A stretch of DNA of 64,000 bases, from contig DASWKF010000103.1 of the NCBI GenBank assembly GCA_036396795.1, forward strand, positions 1 through 64,000, given 5' to 3'. Every line of letters starts with the position of its first letter. Positions within the stretch are counted from its first letter, which is position 1. The stretch is from JAHEEM01 sp036396795 (GTDB lineage: Bacteria > Pseudomonadota > Gammaproteobacteria > Steroidobacterales > Rariloculaceae). The notes below the pieces were generated by a model. That model had not been told where the DNA came from, did no database searches, and saw only the letters and a program-made list of their open reading frames with translations. The position numbers and the translations under genes were made by a program. Below, in pieces: positions 42,190 to 51,329 of the stretch.

Positions 42190-43017
42190 ATGACGATTCT
42201 CCGAGCACTCTGGATCGACATGACCGTCGCCACTAAGGAGGGTGAGGCACCGCCCGCCTTTCGGCGCTGTTGTGAAATCACTTACTGCGCCGACGTCGAG
42301 GCTCTCGATGATCTATTGGCACGCAAGTCGCGTGAGATCGACCTCGTTTGTTTCGACTTCGACTATCCCGATCGGCAGGGACTACGGCTCGTTCGCTCGG
42401 CGAAAATCGCCCAACCTTCATTGCCGTTCTTGATGTTGACGGTTCAACACTCGGAAGCGCTTGCGATCTGGGCATTTCGAACGAAATGCTGGGACTACCT
42501 CGTCAAGCCCGTGCCAAAGCGGGAAGCCGAGCGATGCCTGGCCGCGCTATCGCGCGTCTTGGATCATCGGAGCTCTCAGACTCCGCGCAGCACTGCTTCA
42601 CAACCCGATCGCATTCCTGACGAGATCTCATTCACACCGAAGCCGGAAGATTGCTCACTTGCGCCGGCGGTCTATTACATCGAGCAAAACTTCCGCTCGA
42701 GAGTGAGGAGTGACGACGTTGCGGCACGTTGTGGTCTGAGCCCGTTCCGCTTCAGCCGCCTCTTCAAGGAAACGTTCGGCCTGACCTTTCGCGACTACCT
42801 CATCGATTATCGCCTCAAAGAAGCCTATCGTCTGCTCGAGAACCCCACGGTAACGGTTGCCGACGTCGCATTCGCCGTAGGCTTCCACGATCCCTCCTAT
42901 TTCACGCGGATATTCAAGCAACGCCTCGGGATAGCGCCTTCAACGCTGATCGGTCACGCCATGGCAACTGCCAACGGCGGCGATAATCGAATGGATTTCC
43001 CGACTACCGTGCAATAG
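42190..43017 (+). CDS. Receiver-AraC fusion transcription regulator
   Basis: The 275 residues have an N-terminal receiver-like domain (acidic D56/D58 in CFDFDYPD and a KPV motif around residue 107 in WDYLVKPVPK) and a C-terminal AraC-type double helix-turn-helix (FRFSRLFKETFGLTFRDYLIDYRLKEAYRLLENPTVTVADVAFAVGFHDPSYFTRIFKQ). There is no cognate kinase beside it. Placed between the divergent pilin and cpaA genes, it most likely controls pilus expression; this is an inference backed by the shared upstream motif. Confidence 0.9.
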   Translation: MTILRALWIDMTVATKEGEAPPAFRRCCEITYCADVEALDDLLARKSREIDLVCFDFDYPDRQGLRLVRSAKIAQPSLPFLMLTVQHSEALAIWAFRTKCWDYLVKPVPKREAERCLAALSRVLDHRSSQTPRSTASQPDRIPDEISFTPKPEDCSLAPAVYYIEQNFRSRVRSDDVAARCGLSPFRFSRLFKETFGLTFRDYLIDYRLKEAYRLLENPTVTVADVAFAVGFHDPSYFTRIFKQRLGIAPSTLIGHAMATANGGDNRMDFPTTVQ

Positions 43018-43086
43018 AGCAAACCCAGCTCGTCGCCGAATCCGTTCCTTTCCCCCGCTAGACGCAAAAGCCATACTGCCAACATG

Positions 43087-43108
43087 AGCCCCGGTTCTCT
43101 TCGGGGCT
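43087..43108 (+). terminator. Hairpin after the regulator gene
   Basis: AGCCCCG pairs with CGGGGCT around an eight-base loop. It stands 70 bases after the regulator stop. No U-run follows, so it is at best a weak terminator; it sits immediately before the repeats upstream of cpaA. Confidence 0.35.
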
Positions 43109-43109
43109 G

Positions 43110-43154
43110 CAAGAAACTCCCGTTCTCTGGCAAAAGAGTCCTACCGTTCTTTGC
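43110..43154 (+). promoter_or_regulatory. Tandem candidate operator upstream of cpaA
   Basis: Two direct repeats begin at 43110 (CAAGAAACTCCCGTTCTCTG) and 43131 (CAAAAGAGTCCTACCGTTCT), 21 bases apart, that is two helical turns. The second carries the motif shared with the pilin side. The cpaA ATG is 80 bases beyond the block. Tandem 20-21-base direct repeats are the usual arrangement for AraC-family binding. Confidence 0.5.
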
Positions 43155-43233
43155 AACGGCAGGCGTACAAAGTCATTCAGCCTGCTTTTACTAGTCTCGA
43201 TTTTGCCGTGAGGCGCGTTGGAAGAAGCTACAT

Positions 43234-43746
43234 ATGCTCGATACAGCAGAACTCGACACCACTTTGGTGGGAATCAGAACGGCGACATTGATGCTGCCGT
43301 TTCTCGGCGCGGCCGTCGCTAGCGATATCTTGCACCGACGTATTCCGAATATCTTGGTCGCGCTGATGCTTGCTTGCGGCCTAGCGGTCCACCTGGCATC
43401 GCTCGACGACGCCGGAAGTGCCCTGCTGGCGAGCGGGAGCGGGGCAGCCGTGGGCTTTTTGATCCTGCTGCCTTTCTATGCGCTCGGGGGCATGGGAGCC
43501 GGCGACGTAAAATTGCTTGCCGCAGTAGGAAGCTTTTTCGGGCCTTCCGGCGCGTTGCTTGCCGGCATCTTCACTTTGGTCGCCGGCGCTCTGCTCGGCC
43601 TGGCGGTGATTGCATGCCGGTACCTGAGGGCTTCGGCCCTCAGCCGTTGCTCGATCGCGGCTTCTCCGCCGGAGATTGCATCTGAACAGCTGCCCTATTC
43701 GGTCGCCATTTCCCTGGGAACGCTTGCCGCGGTGATGCAATGGTAG
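43234..43746 (+). CDS. cpaA: Prepilin peptidase CpaA/TadV
   Basis: The 170 residues are a compact A24 aspartyl protease with about five membrane segments. The catalytic aspartates are D31 (ASDILHRRIPN) and D91 in the GMGAGDVK motif (GxGD type). It cleaves the Flp pilin leader and probably the TadE/F pseudopilins. It is the first gene of the plus-strand Tad operon and overlaps the next gene by seven bases. Confidence 0.93.
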   Translation: MLDTAELDTTLVGIRTATLMLPFLGAAVASDILHRRIPNILVALMLACGLAVHLASLDDAGSALLASGSGAAVGFLILLPFYALGGMGAGDVKLLAAVGSFFGPSGALLAGIFTLVAGALLGLAVIACRYLRASALSRCSIAASPPEIASEQLPYSVAISLGTLAAVMQW

Positions 43747-45083
43747 CCCATCCCTCCGATTCTTCGCGCATCGAGATCGAGCTCGACGCCCACCTCGCGC
43801 GTCTCGCTCCCCGGCCTCAGTCTCTCGAAGACACCGGCTTGACTCAAAGCTTCGTCGCGGATCTCGTCGCGAAGCAACTGCTGGAAGGAGGCACGCTCAC
43901 CCTGACGGAGCTCGTGCAGCGTCTGGCTCTCTCCGGAAAGATCCTCGAGTCGGTGCTGCATTTCATGCGGCAGGAAGCGCGTATCGAGGTCACGCCGGCA
44001 CGAGACTCGAGCTCCGCTCTGCGCTACCGCTTGACCGACAGAGGTCGCGCGAGTGCGTCGGACGCTCTCCTGCGCAGCAGCTATGTCGGCTTTGCGCCCG
44101 TGCCTTTGCATGCCTACGCGGAAATCGTGCGAGCACAGACGGTGCACGAGCGCTCGATTACGAAAAGCACGATGCGGGCGGCCTTCGAAGAGGTGGTGCT
44201 CCAGGAAGGCCTTCTCGATCGGCTCGGACCATCATTGAACTCGGGCCGGCCGATCTTCATCTATGGGCCCGCGGGAACGGGCAAGACCTTTATCGCGCAG
44301 AAGCTCACTCGATTGTTTCACGATCGAGTGCTGATCCCCCATGCGATAAGCATTAACGAGACCGTCGTCGGTGTTTTCGATCCTGTCGCGCATCGCGTTG
44401 CCGTGCCCACGGCTTCCAAGCCCGACTTGAGCTTGGATACTGGCTACGATCCGCGATTCGTCTGCTGCGCACGACCCGTCGTGATCGCGGGCGGTGAATT
44501 GACGGTCGACATGCTCGAGATCCAGTACGACCAGGCGACGAGGGAGTACCGTGCACCGCTGCAGCTCAAGGCGAACAACGGACTGTTCCTCATCGATGAC
44601 ATGGGGCGGCAGAAGGTTCCTCCCGCGGCAATTTTCAACCGCTGGATCGTCCCGATGGAGGACAAGAAGGATTACCTGAGCCTCGGTGGCGGCCGGCATT
44701 TCAGCGTCCCATTCGACGTGGTGCTGATCTTCTCCACGAACATGCATCCGCTCGATCTAGCCGACGACGCTTTCCTGCGCCGCATCGGATACAAGATCGG
44801 GTTCGAATACCTGAGCAAGGATCAGTATCGAAAGATCTGGCAGGACGCTTGTCGAGAGCACGGCGTCGTGTTCGATCCGGAGGCGCTGGAGTTCGTTCTG
44901 ACGGAGCTGCATGAGAGAGAGTCCGTGCCGTTGCTGCCCTGCCATCCGAGAGACCTGCTCGGCATCGCTGTAGATCTGACCGTTTATCTCGGCCAGCCGA
45001 GACGGTTGACCAAGCAACAGTTGCGCTGGGCCTGGAGGAATTACTTTGTCTCATTCAAAGACGCCGACAGCGCTGGCGCCTGA
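43740..45083 (+). CDS. MoxR-like AAA ATPase with winged-helix N terminus, Tad-associated
   Basis: Of the 447 residues, about 40-105 look like a winged helix (LTLTELVQRLALSGKILESVLHF...YRLTDRGRASA). A AAA core follows with Walker A GPAGTGKT (176-183), Walker B LFLIDDMGRQ, an FSTNMHP sensor 1 and a C-terminal lid. Such ATPases accompany some Tad loci; the function is unknown and may be remodelling of the secretin or of DNA-bound regulators. The ATG overlaps the cpaA stop. Confidence 0.87.
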   Translation: MVAHPSDSSRIEIELDAHLARLAPRPQSLEDTGLTQSFVADLVAKQLLEGGTLTLTELVQRLALSGKILESVLHFMRQEARIEVTPARDSSSALRYRLTDRGRASASDALLRSSYVGFAPVPLHAYAEIVRAQTVHERSITKSTMRAAFEEVVLQEGLLDRLGPSLNSGRPIFIYGPAGTGKTFIAQKLTRLFHDRVLIPHAISINETVVGVFDPVAHRVAVPTASKPDLSLDTGYDPRFVCCARPVVIAGGELTVDMLEIQYDQATREYRAPLQLKANNGLFLIDDMGRQKVPPAAIFNRWIVPMEDKKDYLSLGGGRHFSVPFDVVLIFSTNMHPLDLADDAFLRRIGYKIGFEYLSKDQYRKIWQDACREHGVVFDPEALEFVLTELHERESVPLLPCHPRDLLGIAVDLTVYLGQPRRLTKQQLRWAWRNYFVSFKDADSAGA

Positions 45084-45116
45084 GATGGCCGAGCGTATCG
45101 ACAGAGAGGTTGCGTG

Positions 45117-45920
45117 ATGTTCAAGAGAAGAGGCCTGTTCTTGGTGCTGATCTCGCTCGTGATGGGTGGGATTGCCGCCTGGGCGGCAAACAACTGGGTG
45201 CAAGCGCGGCTTGGGCTAGCCGACGGCGGAGACGTCGCGGTCGACACGGTCATGGTTGCCGCGATCGACATTCCATACGGCATGAAGGTCGAAGGGCGGC
45301 ACGTGAAAGTGCTCGCGTTGCCGATAGGTACTGCGCCCGAGCGCGCGATTCGTGATCAAGAATCGGTCGTCGGCATGGTCGCTACGAGCGAGATTCTGCG
45401 AGGTGAGATCCTGATGCAAGACCGCTTCGCCGAGCATGACAGCGGCAGCACTCTGGCTGCCCTGGTTCAGAAGGATATGCGTGCCGTCACAGTACGCGTC
45501 GACGACGTCGTCGGTGTCGCCGGCTTCCTGCTTCCCGGCAACCGTGTCGACGTGATCGCGAGCCGCCTCGACAACGCCACTAGACGGGCTACGAGCGAGA
45601 CCATCCTGAAGAACCTAAAAGTCCTCGCAGTCGATCAGACCGCCTCGACCGACAAGAACGAGCCCGTGATCGTCCGCGCCGTCACGCTCGAAATGAAGCC
45701 GGATCAATCCGAGATCTTAGTCAAGGCGCGCGAAGAGGGCTCCATCCAGCTGACTCTGCGCAATCCGCTCGAGGAAGAGGCGCAGCCCGTCGTCGAGGAG
45801 CAGGTGCAACCTGCCCCACGGCCGGTCGTCAGGCCGGTCACGCGCCGCACCGCCGCGAGAGATACGACCATCACGGTCATTCGCGGCACGGCGGTAGACA
45901 CGACGCGGCCCCCGAATTAG
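45117..45920 (+). CDS. cpaB: Tad pilus assembly protein CpaB/RcpC
   Basis: The 267 residues have an N-terminal membrane anchor (FLVLISLVMGGIAAWAANNWV) followed by a SAF domain (VMVAAIDIPYGMKVEGRHVKVLALP...MVATSEILRGEILMQDRF) and the RcpC core (LVQKDMRAVTVRVDDVVGVAGFLLPGNRVDVIASR). It is a periplasmic factor that stabilises the secretin. The C-terminal tail is Pro/Val-rich with Glu/Gln. The ATG at 45117 follows GGTTGCGTG; a GTG directly upstream is possible. Confidence 0.93.
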   Translation: MFKRRGLFLVLISLVMGGIAAWAANNWVQARLGLADGGDVAVDTVMVAAIDIPYGMKVEGRHVKVLALPIGTAPERAIRDQESVVGMVATSEILRGEILMQDRFAEHDSGSTLAALVQKDMRAVTVRVDDVVGVAGFLLPGNRVDVIASRLDNATRRATSETILKNLKVLAVDQTASTDKNEPVIVRAVTLEMKPDQSEILVKAREEGSIQLTLRNPLEEEAQPVVEEQVQPAPRPVVRPVTRRTAARDTTITVIRGTAVDTTRPPN

Positions 45921-45985
45921 CACGAGTGTGACACTCGGCTGCAACCGGCAACATCAATAGGGAATTACAGTGAGAGAAGAACATC

Positions 45986-47572
45986 ATGAACAGGGATAGA
46001 CGCATCGCAACGAACTGGGTCTGCGGCCTCGTATTGCTGAGCGGGCTCTGGCTGACCGGCGCGAACGCGCAGAGCATCGTTGCACCTTCGAATCTCGTCG
46101 CAGGCGGTAATCAGCTGATTGTGCCATTGTTCAAGTCGCGAGTGTTGCGTTTGGATGCACCGGCAACGCGGGTTTCAGTCGGCAATCCCGACATCGCCGA
46201 CATCTTGATCCTGCGCTCGACACAACTTTATATCCTCGGCAAGGATCTCGGCACCACCAACGTGCTGGTATGGGATTCCGAGGACCGGCTGATCGGCGCG
46301 GTCAACATCGAGGTCAGTCATGACCTCGACCATCTCAAGGAAAAGCTCTACGAGCTGCTGCCGACCGAGCCGATTGAAGTCTACTCGTCACAGCGATCCA
46401 TCGTGCTCGCCGGCCAAGTATCGAGCATCACGGCGATGAACGCGGCGCTGCGCGTCGCCGATACCTACCTGGCACAGGTCTCCACGGCTGTCGAAGCGGG
46501 CCAGTTCGAGCAGCAGACCCAATCTAGACGCGAGGATCGTGCCGTCGGCGAGGTCATCAACCTGATGCAGGTCGGGGGCGTGCAGCAGGTCATGCTCGAG
46601 ATCAAGGTCGCGGAGATCAATCGCTCTGAGCTCAGGCGAATGAACGCTCAATTCAACGGCATCAACCGCGCAGGCGAGTGGAGCTTCGGCGGCGTGAACG
46701 GTGGCGCCGTGTTTCCCGACGTGCCCTTCATTTCAGCCCCGGGCGACCTACTAACGGGGGCTAACGGGTTCAACAACGTCCCGCCTATCCGGTTTCCGCA
46801 TTTCCCCGGCGAGCTCGCTCCTTGGGGACCTGCGATCGACGAGTTCGCGCCCACCTCGATGCGTATCCAGAACCAAGGTCTGTTTGCGAGCTTCCTCAGC
46901 GAGGACTCGCTGTTCAACATGGCACTCGACATCGCGAAAGAGAACCGGCTCGCCAAGATTCTCGCTGAGCCGACGCTGACGACGCTCACCGGTGAGCAAG
47001 CCACCTTCCTATCCGGCGGCGAGATCGCGATTCCGGTGCCGCAGGGCGATTTCCGCACCACGTTCGAGTTCAAGGAGTTCGGTGTCGGCGTGACCTTTCT
47101 TCCCGTCGTGCTCGGGTCCGGGCTCATCAATCTCAAGGTCGACGTGACCGTCAGCGAGATCACGCGGCTCGATCCCGGCAGCATGATCCCGCTGCAGCTC
47201 GGCACGCGCCGGGCGACGTCTTCGGTGGAGCTCCGGGAGGGTCAAACCATGGGGTTGGCGGGTCTGATCAACGAGAACCTCCGCGAGGCCGTCGAGAAGT
47301 TCCCGGGCCTCGGCAGCATTCCCATCCTCGGTGCGCTGTTCAGAAGTCAGGATTTCCTGGATCAGGAGACGGAGCTGGTCATCACGGTCACGCCGCGCCT
47401 GGCAAAACCGATGGCCTCCGAGGACGTTCGCCTGCCGACGGATAATTTTGTCGAGCCGAATGACGCACAGTTCTATTTGCTTGGAAAGCTCGAGGGCAGT
47501 GCACCGCGAGCGAGCAACCGGACTCAACCGACAGGCGGCACCGAAGGCACCTTCGGTCACCAGCTCGATTGA
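45986..47572 (+). CDS. cpaC: Tad secretin CpaC/RcpA
   Basis: The 528 residues comprise a signal peptide (CGLVLLSGLWLTGANAQ), an N-terminal BON/STN-like domain (VPLFKSRVLRLDAPATRVSVGNPDIADILILRSTQLYILGKDLGTTNVLVW) and a secretin core with LAEPTLTTLTGEQATFLSGGEIAIPVPQ and a C-terminal strand set ending EKFPGLGSIPILGALFRSQDFLDQETELVITVTPRL. It forms the outer-membrane gate for the pilus. Confidence 0.95.
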   Translation: MNRDRRIATNWVCGLVLLSGLWLTGANAQSIVAPSNLVAGGNQLIVPLFKSRVLRLDAPATRVSVGNPDIADILILRSTQLYILGKDLGTTNVLVWDSEDRLIGAVNIEVSHDLDHLKEKLYELLPTEPIEVYSSQRSIVLAGQVSSITAMNAALRVADTYLAQVSTAVEAGQFEQQTQSRREDRAVGEVINLMQVGGVQQVMLEIKVAEINRSELRRMNAQFNGINRAGEWSFGGVNGGAVFPDVPFISAPGDLLTGANGFNNVPPIRFPHFPGELAPWGPAIDEFAPTSMRIQNQGLFASFLSEDSLFNMALDIAKENRLAKILAEPTLTTLTGEQATFLSGGEIAIPVPQGDFRTTFEFKEFGVGVTFLPVVLGSGLINLKVDVTVSEITRLDPGSMIPLQLGTRRATSSVELREGQTMGLAGLINENLREAVEKFPGLGSIPILGALFRSQDFLDQETELVITVTPRLAKPMASEDVRLPTDNFVEPNDAQFYLLGKLEGSAPRASNRTQPTGGTEGTFGHQLD

Positions 47573-47595
47573 GAAATAACAGAAGGAAGAGGCAG

Positions 47596-47880
47596 ATGAA
47601 CATACGCAAGCTAAGGGCATTGTCGGCGCTACCGGTCATCGCGGCGCTGGCTGCCTGCGCCGCCTACCCGAGGACCGAGGCCGACTTCGGCAATTCGGTG
47701 AGGCACATGGTGCGAAGCCAGACCGTCGTCACAGGGCCCGTGGATACCGCTCCGGTCGAGAGCGGCGACGGTGAGCGGTTGAACGGCGTGCTCGAAGCCT
47801 ACCGCACGGACGTCTCCAGGACCGAGGAGGCGCCGCCGCCGGTCGCTGTGCAATTCGGCGGCACGCCGCAATCTCAGTAA
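47596..47880 (+). CDS. Small lipoprotein of the Tad operon (CpaD position)
   Basis: The 94 residues have a lipobox (VIAALAACAAYPRTE). The rest is short and polar with a Pro-rich end and no recognised domain. In other Tad loci the CpaD/RcpB lipoprotein holds this position next to the secretin, so a pilotin-like role is likely. The ATG at 47596 has GGAAGAGG upstream. Confidence 0.65.
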   Translation: MNIRKLRALSALPVIAALAACAAYPRTEADFGNSVRHMVRSQTVVTGPVDTAPVESGDGERLNGVLEAYRTDVSRTEEAPPPVAVQFGGTPQSQ

Positions 47881-47893
47881 TCGGTACAAGTCA

Positions 47894-49174
47894 ATGAAGC
47901 ATCGAAATCCGAGATCCGTTCGCATAACCCCGCCGCCGCGGCGACAGCGAGGCATCATGCTGGTGCTGTTCGCGGCCGGGATGCTGGTGATGCTTGGCGT
48001 CGTCGGCATGGCGCTCGACGGGGCTCATGGCATGCTGAACAAGACGCGGCTGCAGAATACGGTCGACGCGGCGGCGTTGAGCGCGGCAAAGACACTCGCG
48101 GAGACTTCCGACACAGCGCTCGCTCACGCCGAGGCGCTGCAGGCGTTCTCCCAGAACGCCTCGGCACTCGGCAACAGCGAGATGGCGGCGTCCTATTCCG
48201 CGGGTGACATCAACGTCGCCGTCGCGTTCTCGGCGACGCTGCATCCGTTCGTTTCCGGCAGCGCACCGGCACAGTACGTGCGCGTCGCGGCGACGAATTT
48301 CAGGCTGCCCGGATGGTTCATCCCTGTCATGGGCTTCAACGAGAAGATCGTCGGGGCCTCGGCAGTCGCAGGACCCAGCCCGACGATTCAGACCGCCTGC
48401 AACTTGGCGCCGATGCTGGTTTGCGGCGATCCTACCGCAGCGCCGGAAGACCACTTCGGCTACGAGCTCGGCGAGCCCGACGTGCTGAAAACCTCGACCT
48501 CCGACTCCGAGGTCGGACCCGGCAACTTCCAGCTGATCCGGCTCGGCGACGGACAAGGAGGCGCCGTCATCCGCGAGGCGATGGCCGGCAACTATGCCGG
48601 CTGCCTGACCAGCGGCAATACGGTGCCGACCGAGCCCGGCAACACGGTCGGGCCCGTGGTTCAAGGGCTCAACACGCGATTCGGCGTGTATTCGGGGCCG
48701 ATGGGCGGAAGCCAGAGCCAATATCCGCCCGACGTCGTCGTCGGCGAGCCGACCCCGCCGCTGACGTACGACTCCGATACCGACACGATCTACGTCGGGT
48801 CCGAGCCGCTCGACGGTGCGCCGGATCCGACCTATTACGACTACGATGCGTACAGGGCGCAGATCATGTCGGGTGGCTACGACTACATACCGCTGCAAGA
48901 CGGCGGCACCGGTGCGTTCGGCCGCCGGACACTGGCGGTATCGATAGGCGACTGCACGGGCACCACCAACGGCCAAGGGGACGTGCCGCTGCTCGGCTTT
49001 CTCTGTTACCACCTGATCCAGCAGGCCATGCAAAAAGGCAATGAGTCGCACATCTTCGGGCAGTTCATCGACTCGGGCTGCCCGATCACCGGCCGGCCCG
49101 GCCCGAGCCCCGGCACGGCCACCGGCCCCTTCATTATTCAGTTGTACAAGGACGAGGCGCGGGAGGCGTCGTAG
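47894..49174 (+). CDS. TadG-like pilus assembly protein
   Basis: The 426 residues open with the Tad/TadG N-terminal signature: RRQRGIMLVLFAAGMLVMLGVVGMALDGAHGMLNKTRLQNTVDAAALSAAKTLAE, a single membrane helix with the asparagine/aspartate-rich start of the periplasmic part. The rest is a secreted domain rich in Gly and Asp without a recognised fold; some TadG proteins carry von Willebrand domains, which I do not see here. The start lies 13 bases after the lipoprotein stop. Confidence 0.88.
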   Translation: MKHRNPRSVRITPPPRRQRGIMLVLFAAGMLVMLGVVGMALDGAHGMLNKTRLQNTVDAAALSAAKTLAETSDTALAHAEALQAFSQNASALGNSEMAASYSAGDINVAVAFSATLHPFVSGSAPAQYVRVAATNFRLPGWFIPVMGFNEKIVGASAVAGPSPTIQTACNLAPMLVCGDPTAAPEDHFGYELGEPDVLKTSTSDSEVGPGNFQLIRLGDGQGGAVIREAMAGNYAGCLTSGNTVPTEPGNTVGPVVQGLNTRFGVYSGPMGGSQSQYPPDVVVGEPTPPLTYDSDTDTIYVGSEPLDGAPDPTYYDYDAYRAQIMSGGYDYIPLQDGGTGAFGRRTLAVSIGDCTGTTNGQGDVPLLGFLCYHLIQQAMQKGNESHIFGQFIDSGCPITGRPGPSPGTATGPFIIQLYKDEAREAS

Positions 49175-49181
49175 AAGCGTG

Positions 49182-49652
49182 ATGCCAACACGAAAAGCAC
49201 AGGAGGCCGTCCGGCGTTGCCGTGGCTTGGCGATCGTCGAGTTCGTCATTGTTCTGCCAATCTGCCTGATACTGATCATCGCCACGGCTGAATTCGGTCG
49301 CGCGTTCCTTCAGTACAACGCGTTGACGAAGACGGTGCGCGACGGCGCCCGGCATCTCGCTGGCAAGGCGTTGTTCGGCTCGACGGGCACGGTCACGATT
49401 TCGTCCGGTCTCGAGACCGAAACACAAAACCTCGTCGTCTACGGGAATATTTTCGGCGCGGGAGCGCCGGTACTGCCCGGGCTGACCGCCACCAACGTCG
49501 TGGTCGCCGACGCCGGCGCCGGTAACGTGTCCGTCTCGGCGAGCTACCCCTACGGCCCGATCTTCGGCTTCGTGCCGGGATTCTTCTACGGCGGCGGCAT
49601 CGACGCCTCGGCGTACACGCTGCAGACGTCGATCACCGTCAGGGCGCTTTGA
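49182..49652 (+). CDS. TadE-like minor pilin
   Basis: The 156 residues have a short basic leader, a TadE motif GLAIVEFVIVLPICLILIIATAEFGRAFLQYNALTKTVRDGARH with the conserved Glu, and a secreted C-terminal domain. It is probably processed by CpaA. I chose the ATG at 49182, seven bases after the tadG stop. Confidence 0.9.
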   Translation: MPTRKAQEAVRRCRGLAIVEFVIVLPICLILIIATAEFGRAFLQYNALTKTVRDGARHLAGKALFGSTGTVTISSGLETETQNLVVYGNIFGAGAPVLPGLTATNVVVADAGAGNVSVSASYPYGPIFGFVPGFFYGGGIDASAYTLQTSITVRAL

Positions 49653-49653
49653 T

Positions 49654-50112
49654 ATGTACCGACGGCAGCAAGGCATCACCACGGTCGAGGCGGCAATCGT
49701 CACGCTGCTCGCGCTGATATCGCTGTTCGGCGTGCTGGAGGTCGGACGCGTGTTCTTCGTCTTCAACGCCTTGGAGGAAGCCACCCGTCGCGGCGCCAGG
49801 GTGGCGGCCGTTTGTCAAGTGAACGATCCGGCCATTGCTCAGATCGCCTCGTTCAACGCTTCCGGCTCACCTGTGGTCGGCGGTCTCACCGCCGCCAATA
49901 TCGCCGTGGACTACATGGACTTTGCGGGCAATATTGTCGGCGATCCGATCGGAAGCTTCGGAGCAATCGAGTACGTACGCGTGCGGATCGTCAACTTCAC
50001 ACATCAGTTGTTGATTCCGCTGTTCGTTTCGAGTTTCACGACCCCAGCCTTCGCCGCGACCTTGCCCAGAGAGAGCCTGGGTGTTTGGCCCGGAGGCTTT
50101 TCACCATGTTAG
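49654..50112 (+). CDS. TadE/TadF-like minor pilin
   Basis: The 152 residues have the same start type as the preceding protein: RRQQGITTVEAAIVTLLALISLFGVLEVGRVFFVFNALEEATRRGARVAAVC, with the conserved Glu and hydrophobic helix. A small C-terminal domain with two cysteines follows. Its ATG starts one base after the tadE stop. Confidence 0.9.
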   Translation: MYRRQQGITTVEAAIVTLLALISLFGVLEVGRVFFVFNALEEATRRGARVAAVCQVNDPAIAQIASFNASGSPVVGGLTAANIAVDYMDFAGNIVGDPIGSFGAIEYVRVRIVNFTHQLLIPLFVSSFTTPAFAATLPRESLGVWPGGFSPC

Positions 50113-50136
50113 GCATATCCAGGAAGAGGAGCTGAC

Positions 50137-51312
50137 GTGTCGAGGCTTCGCATTCTCATCGCAAGCGACTCCAAGGACGCGGTCGAGGCCATTCAGGGCT
50201 TGATCCGCGGCGCCCACAATCTCTCGGCGGAGGGCTGCATCATCGACCTCCGAAGCCCGGAGCCGCTGCGGTGCTTCGAGCACGCACCGGATCTTCTGTT
50301 GCTTCGAGTCGGCGCGGACTCGCAAGCTGCGCTGGAAGCGCTCGCGGGCTACTCGCATTCCGAGCGGCCGCCGCTGATCGTGATCGGCGACGCCAACCAT
50401 CCCGGCTGCATGCGCGCCGCGATGCAAGCGGGCGCGCGTGATTTTTTGACGGAGCCCGTCTCGAAAGCCGAGTTGCTCGAAGTCATCGCACGTCTGGCGT
50501 CGGAGCAAAAGCCATCTAGCGCCTCCGGACAGTGTCGCTTGACGGCGTTCGTCAACGGCAAAGGTGGATCGGGCGCGACGTTTCTGGCTTGCAATGTCGC
50601 GCATCTGTTTGCTGAGCTCTCGGGTCTCAAGACCGCGCTGCTCGGCCTCGACACGCAATTCGCATCGTTGCCGCGCTATCTCGATTTGCAGCCGAAGCGA
50701 GGCTTGCTGGAAGCCCTCGAGGTCGCGGGCGACCTCGATGGAGCGGCCATCGATGCCTATTTGACACGGCATGATTCCGGGCTGGCGCTGCTCGCGGCCT
50801 CGCAGGACAACACGCTGCTGCAACAGGATCTGATGACCGAACGCTTGGAAACGGTTCTGCAGCTTCTGTTCACGAGTTTCGAGCATTGCGTGGTCGATCT
50901 GCCAAGGCGGATCGAGCCATTCAGCGCGCTGGTGCTCGAGCAGGCGGATCAGATCGTGCTCGTGATACAGCAATCCGTGCCGAGCCTGCACGATACTGCG
51001 CGCACGTACGATCTGCTGGTGCGTCATCTCGCGATCCCGCCCGAGCGTGTCACGATCATCGTGAACCGCTATCGCCGCGCGGCGGCCGTCGAGCTGTCCG
51101 ACATTCAACAGTTCTTCGGTGACCGAAAGGTTACCTGCATTCCCAACGATTATCGGTCCGTGACGGAGAGCATCGACATCGGCGTTCCGATCTACCGGCA
51201 TGCGCGCCGGTCGCCGGTCACGAAGGCCCTCATCCAGCTCGAAAAGCAGCTCGGCGGACGGGCCACGGGGGCCGATAAAAGCTTCCTCCCAAGATTGCTC
51301 AGGACCGGTTGA
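50137..51312 (+). CDS. cpaE: Pilus localisation ATPase CpaE/TadZ
   Basis: The 391 residues have an N-terminal atypical receiver-like domain (about 1-125, LRILIASDSKDAVEAIQGLI...GARDFLTEPVSKAELLEVI) and a MinD/ParA-like P-loop domain with a deviant Walker A NGKGGSGATFLACNVAHL, where Ala replaces the usual Lys, as in other CpaE proteins. It places the Tad machine. The GTG at 50137 has GGAG upstream. Confidence 0.9.
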   Translation: MSRLRILIASDSKDAVEAIQGLIRGAHNLSAEGCIIDLRSPEPLRCFEHAPDLLLLRVGADSQAALEALAGYSHSERPPLIVIGDANHPGCMRAAMQAGARDFLTEPVSKAELLEVIARLASEQKPSSASGQCRLTAFVNGKGGSGATFLACNVAHLFAELSGLKTALLGLDTQFASLPRYLDLQPKRGLLEALEVAGDLDGAAIDAYLTRHDSGLALLAASQDNTLLQQDLMTERLETVLQLLFTSFEHCVVDLPRRIEPFSALVLEQADQIVLVIQQSVPSLHDTARTYDLLVRHLAIPPERVTIIVNRYRRAAAVELSDIQQFFGDRKVTCIPNDYRSVTESIDIGVPIYRHARRSPVTKALIQLEKQLGGRATGADKSFLPRLLRTG

Positions 51313-51329
51313 GAGAAGAGGTGACATAG

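Noticed and set aside
43105..43160. Sigma54 promoter before cpaA
   Set aside because: TGGC and TTGC words are present but the spacing is far from GG-N10-GC; the same holds on the pilin side.
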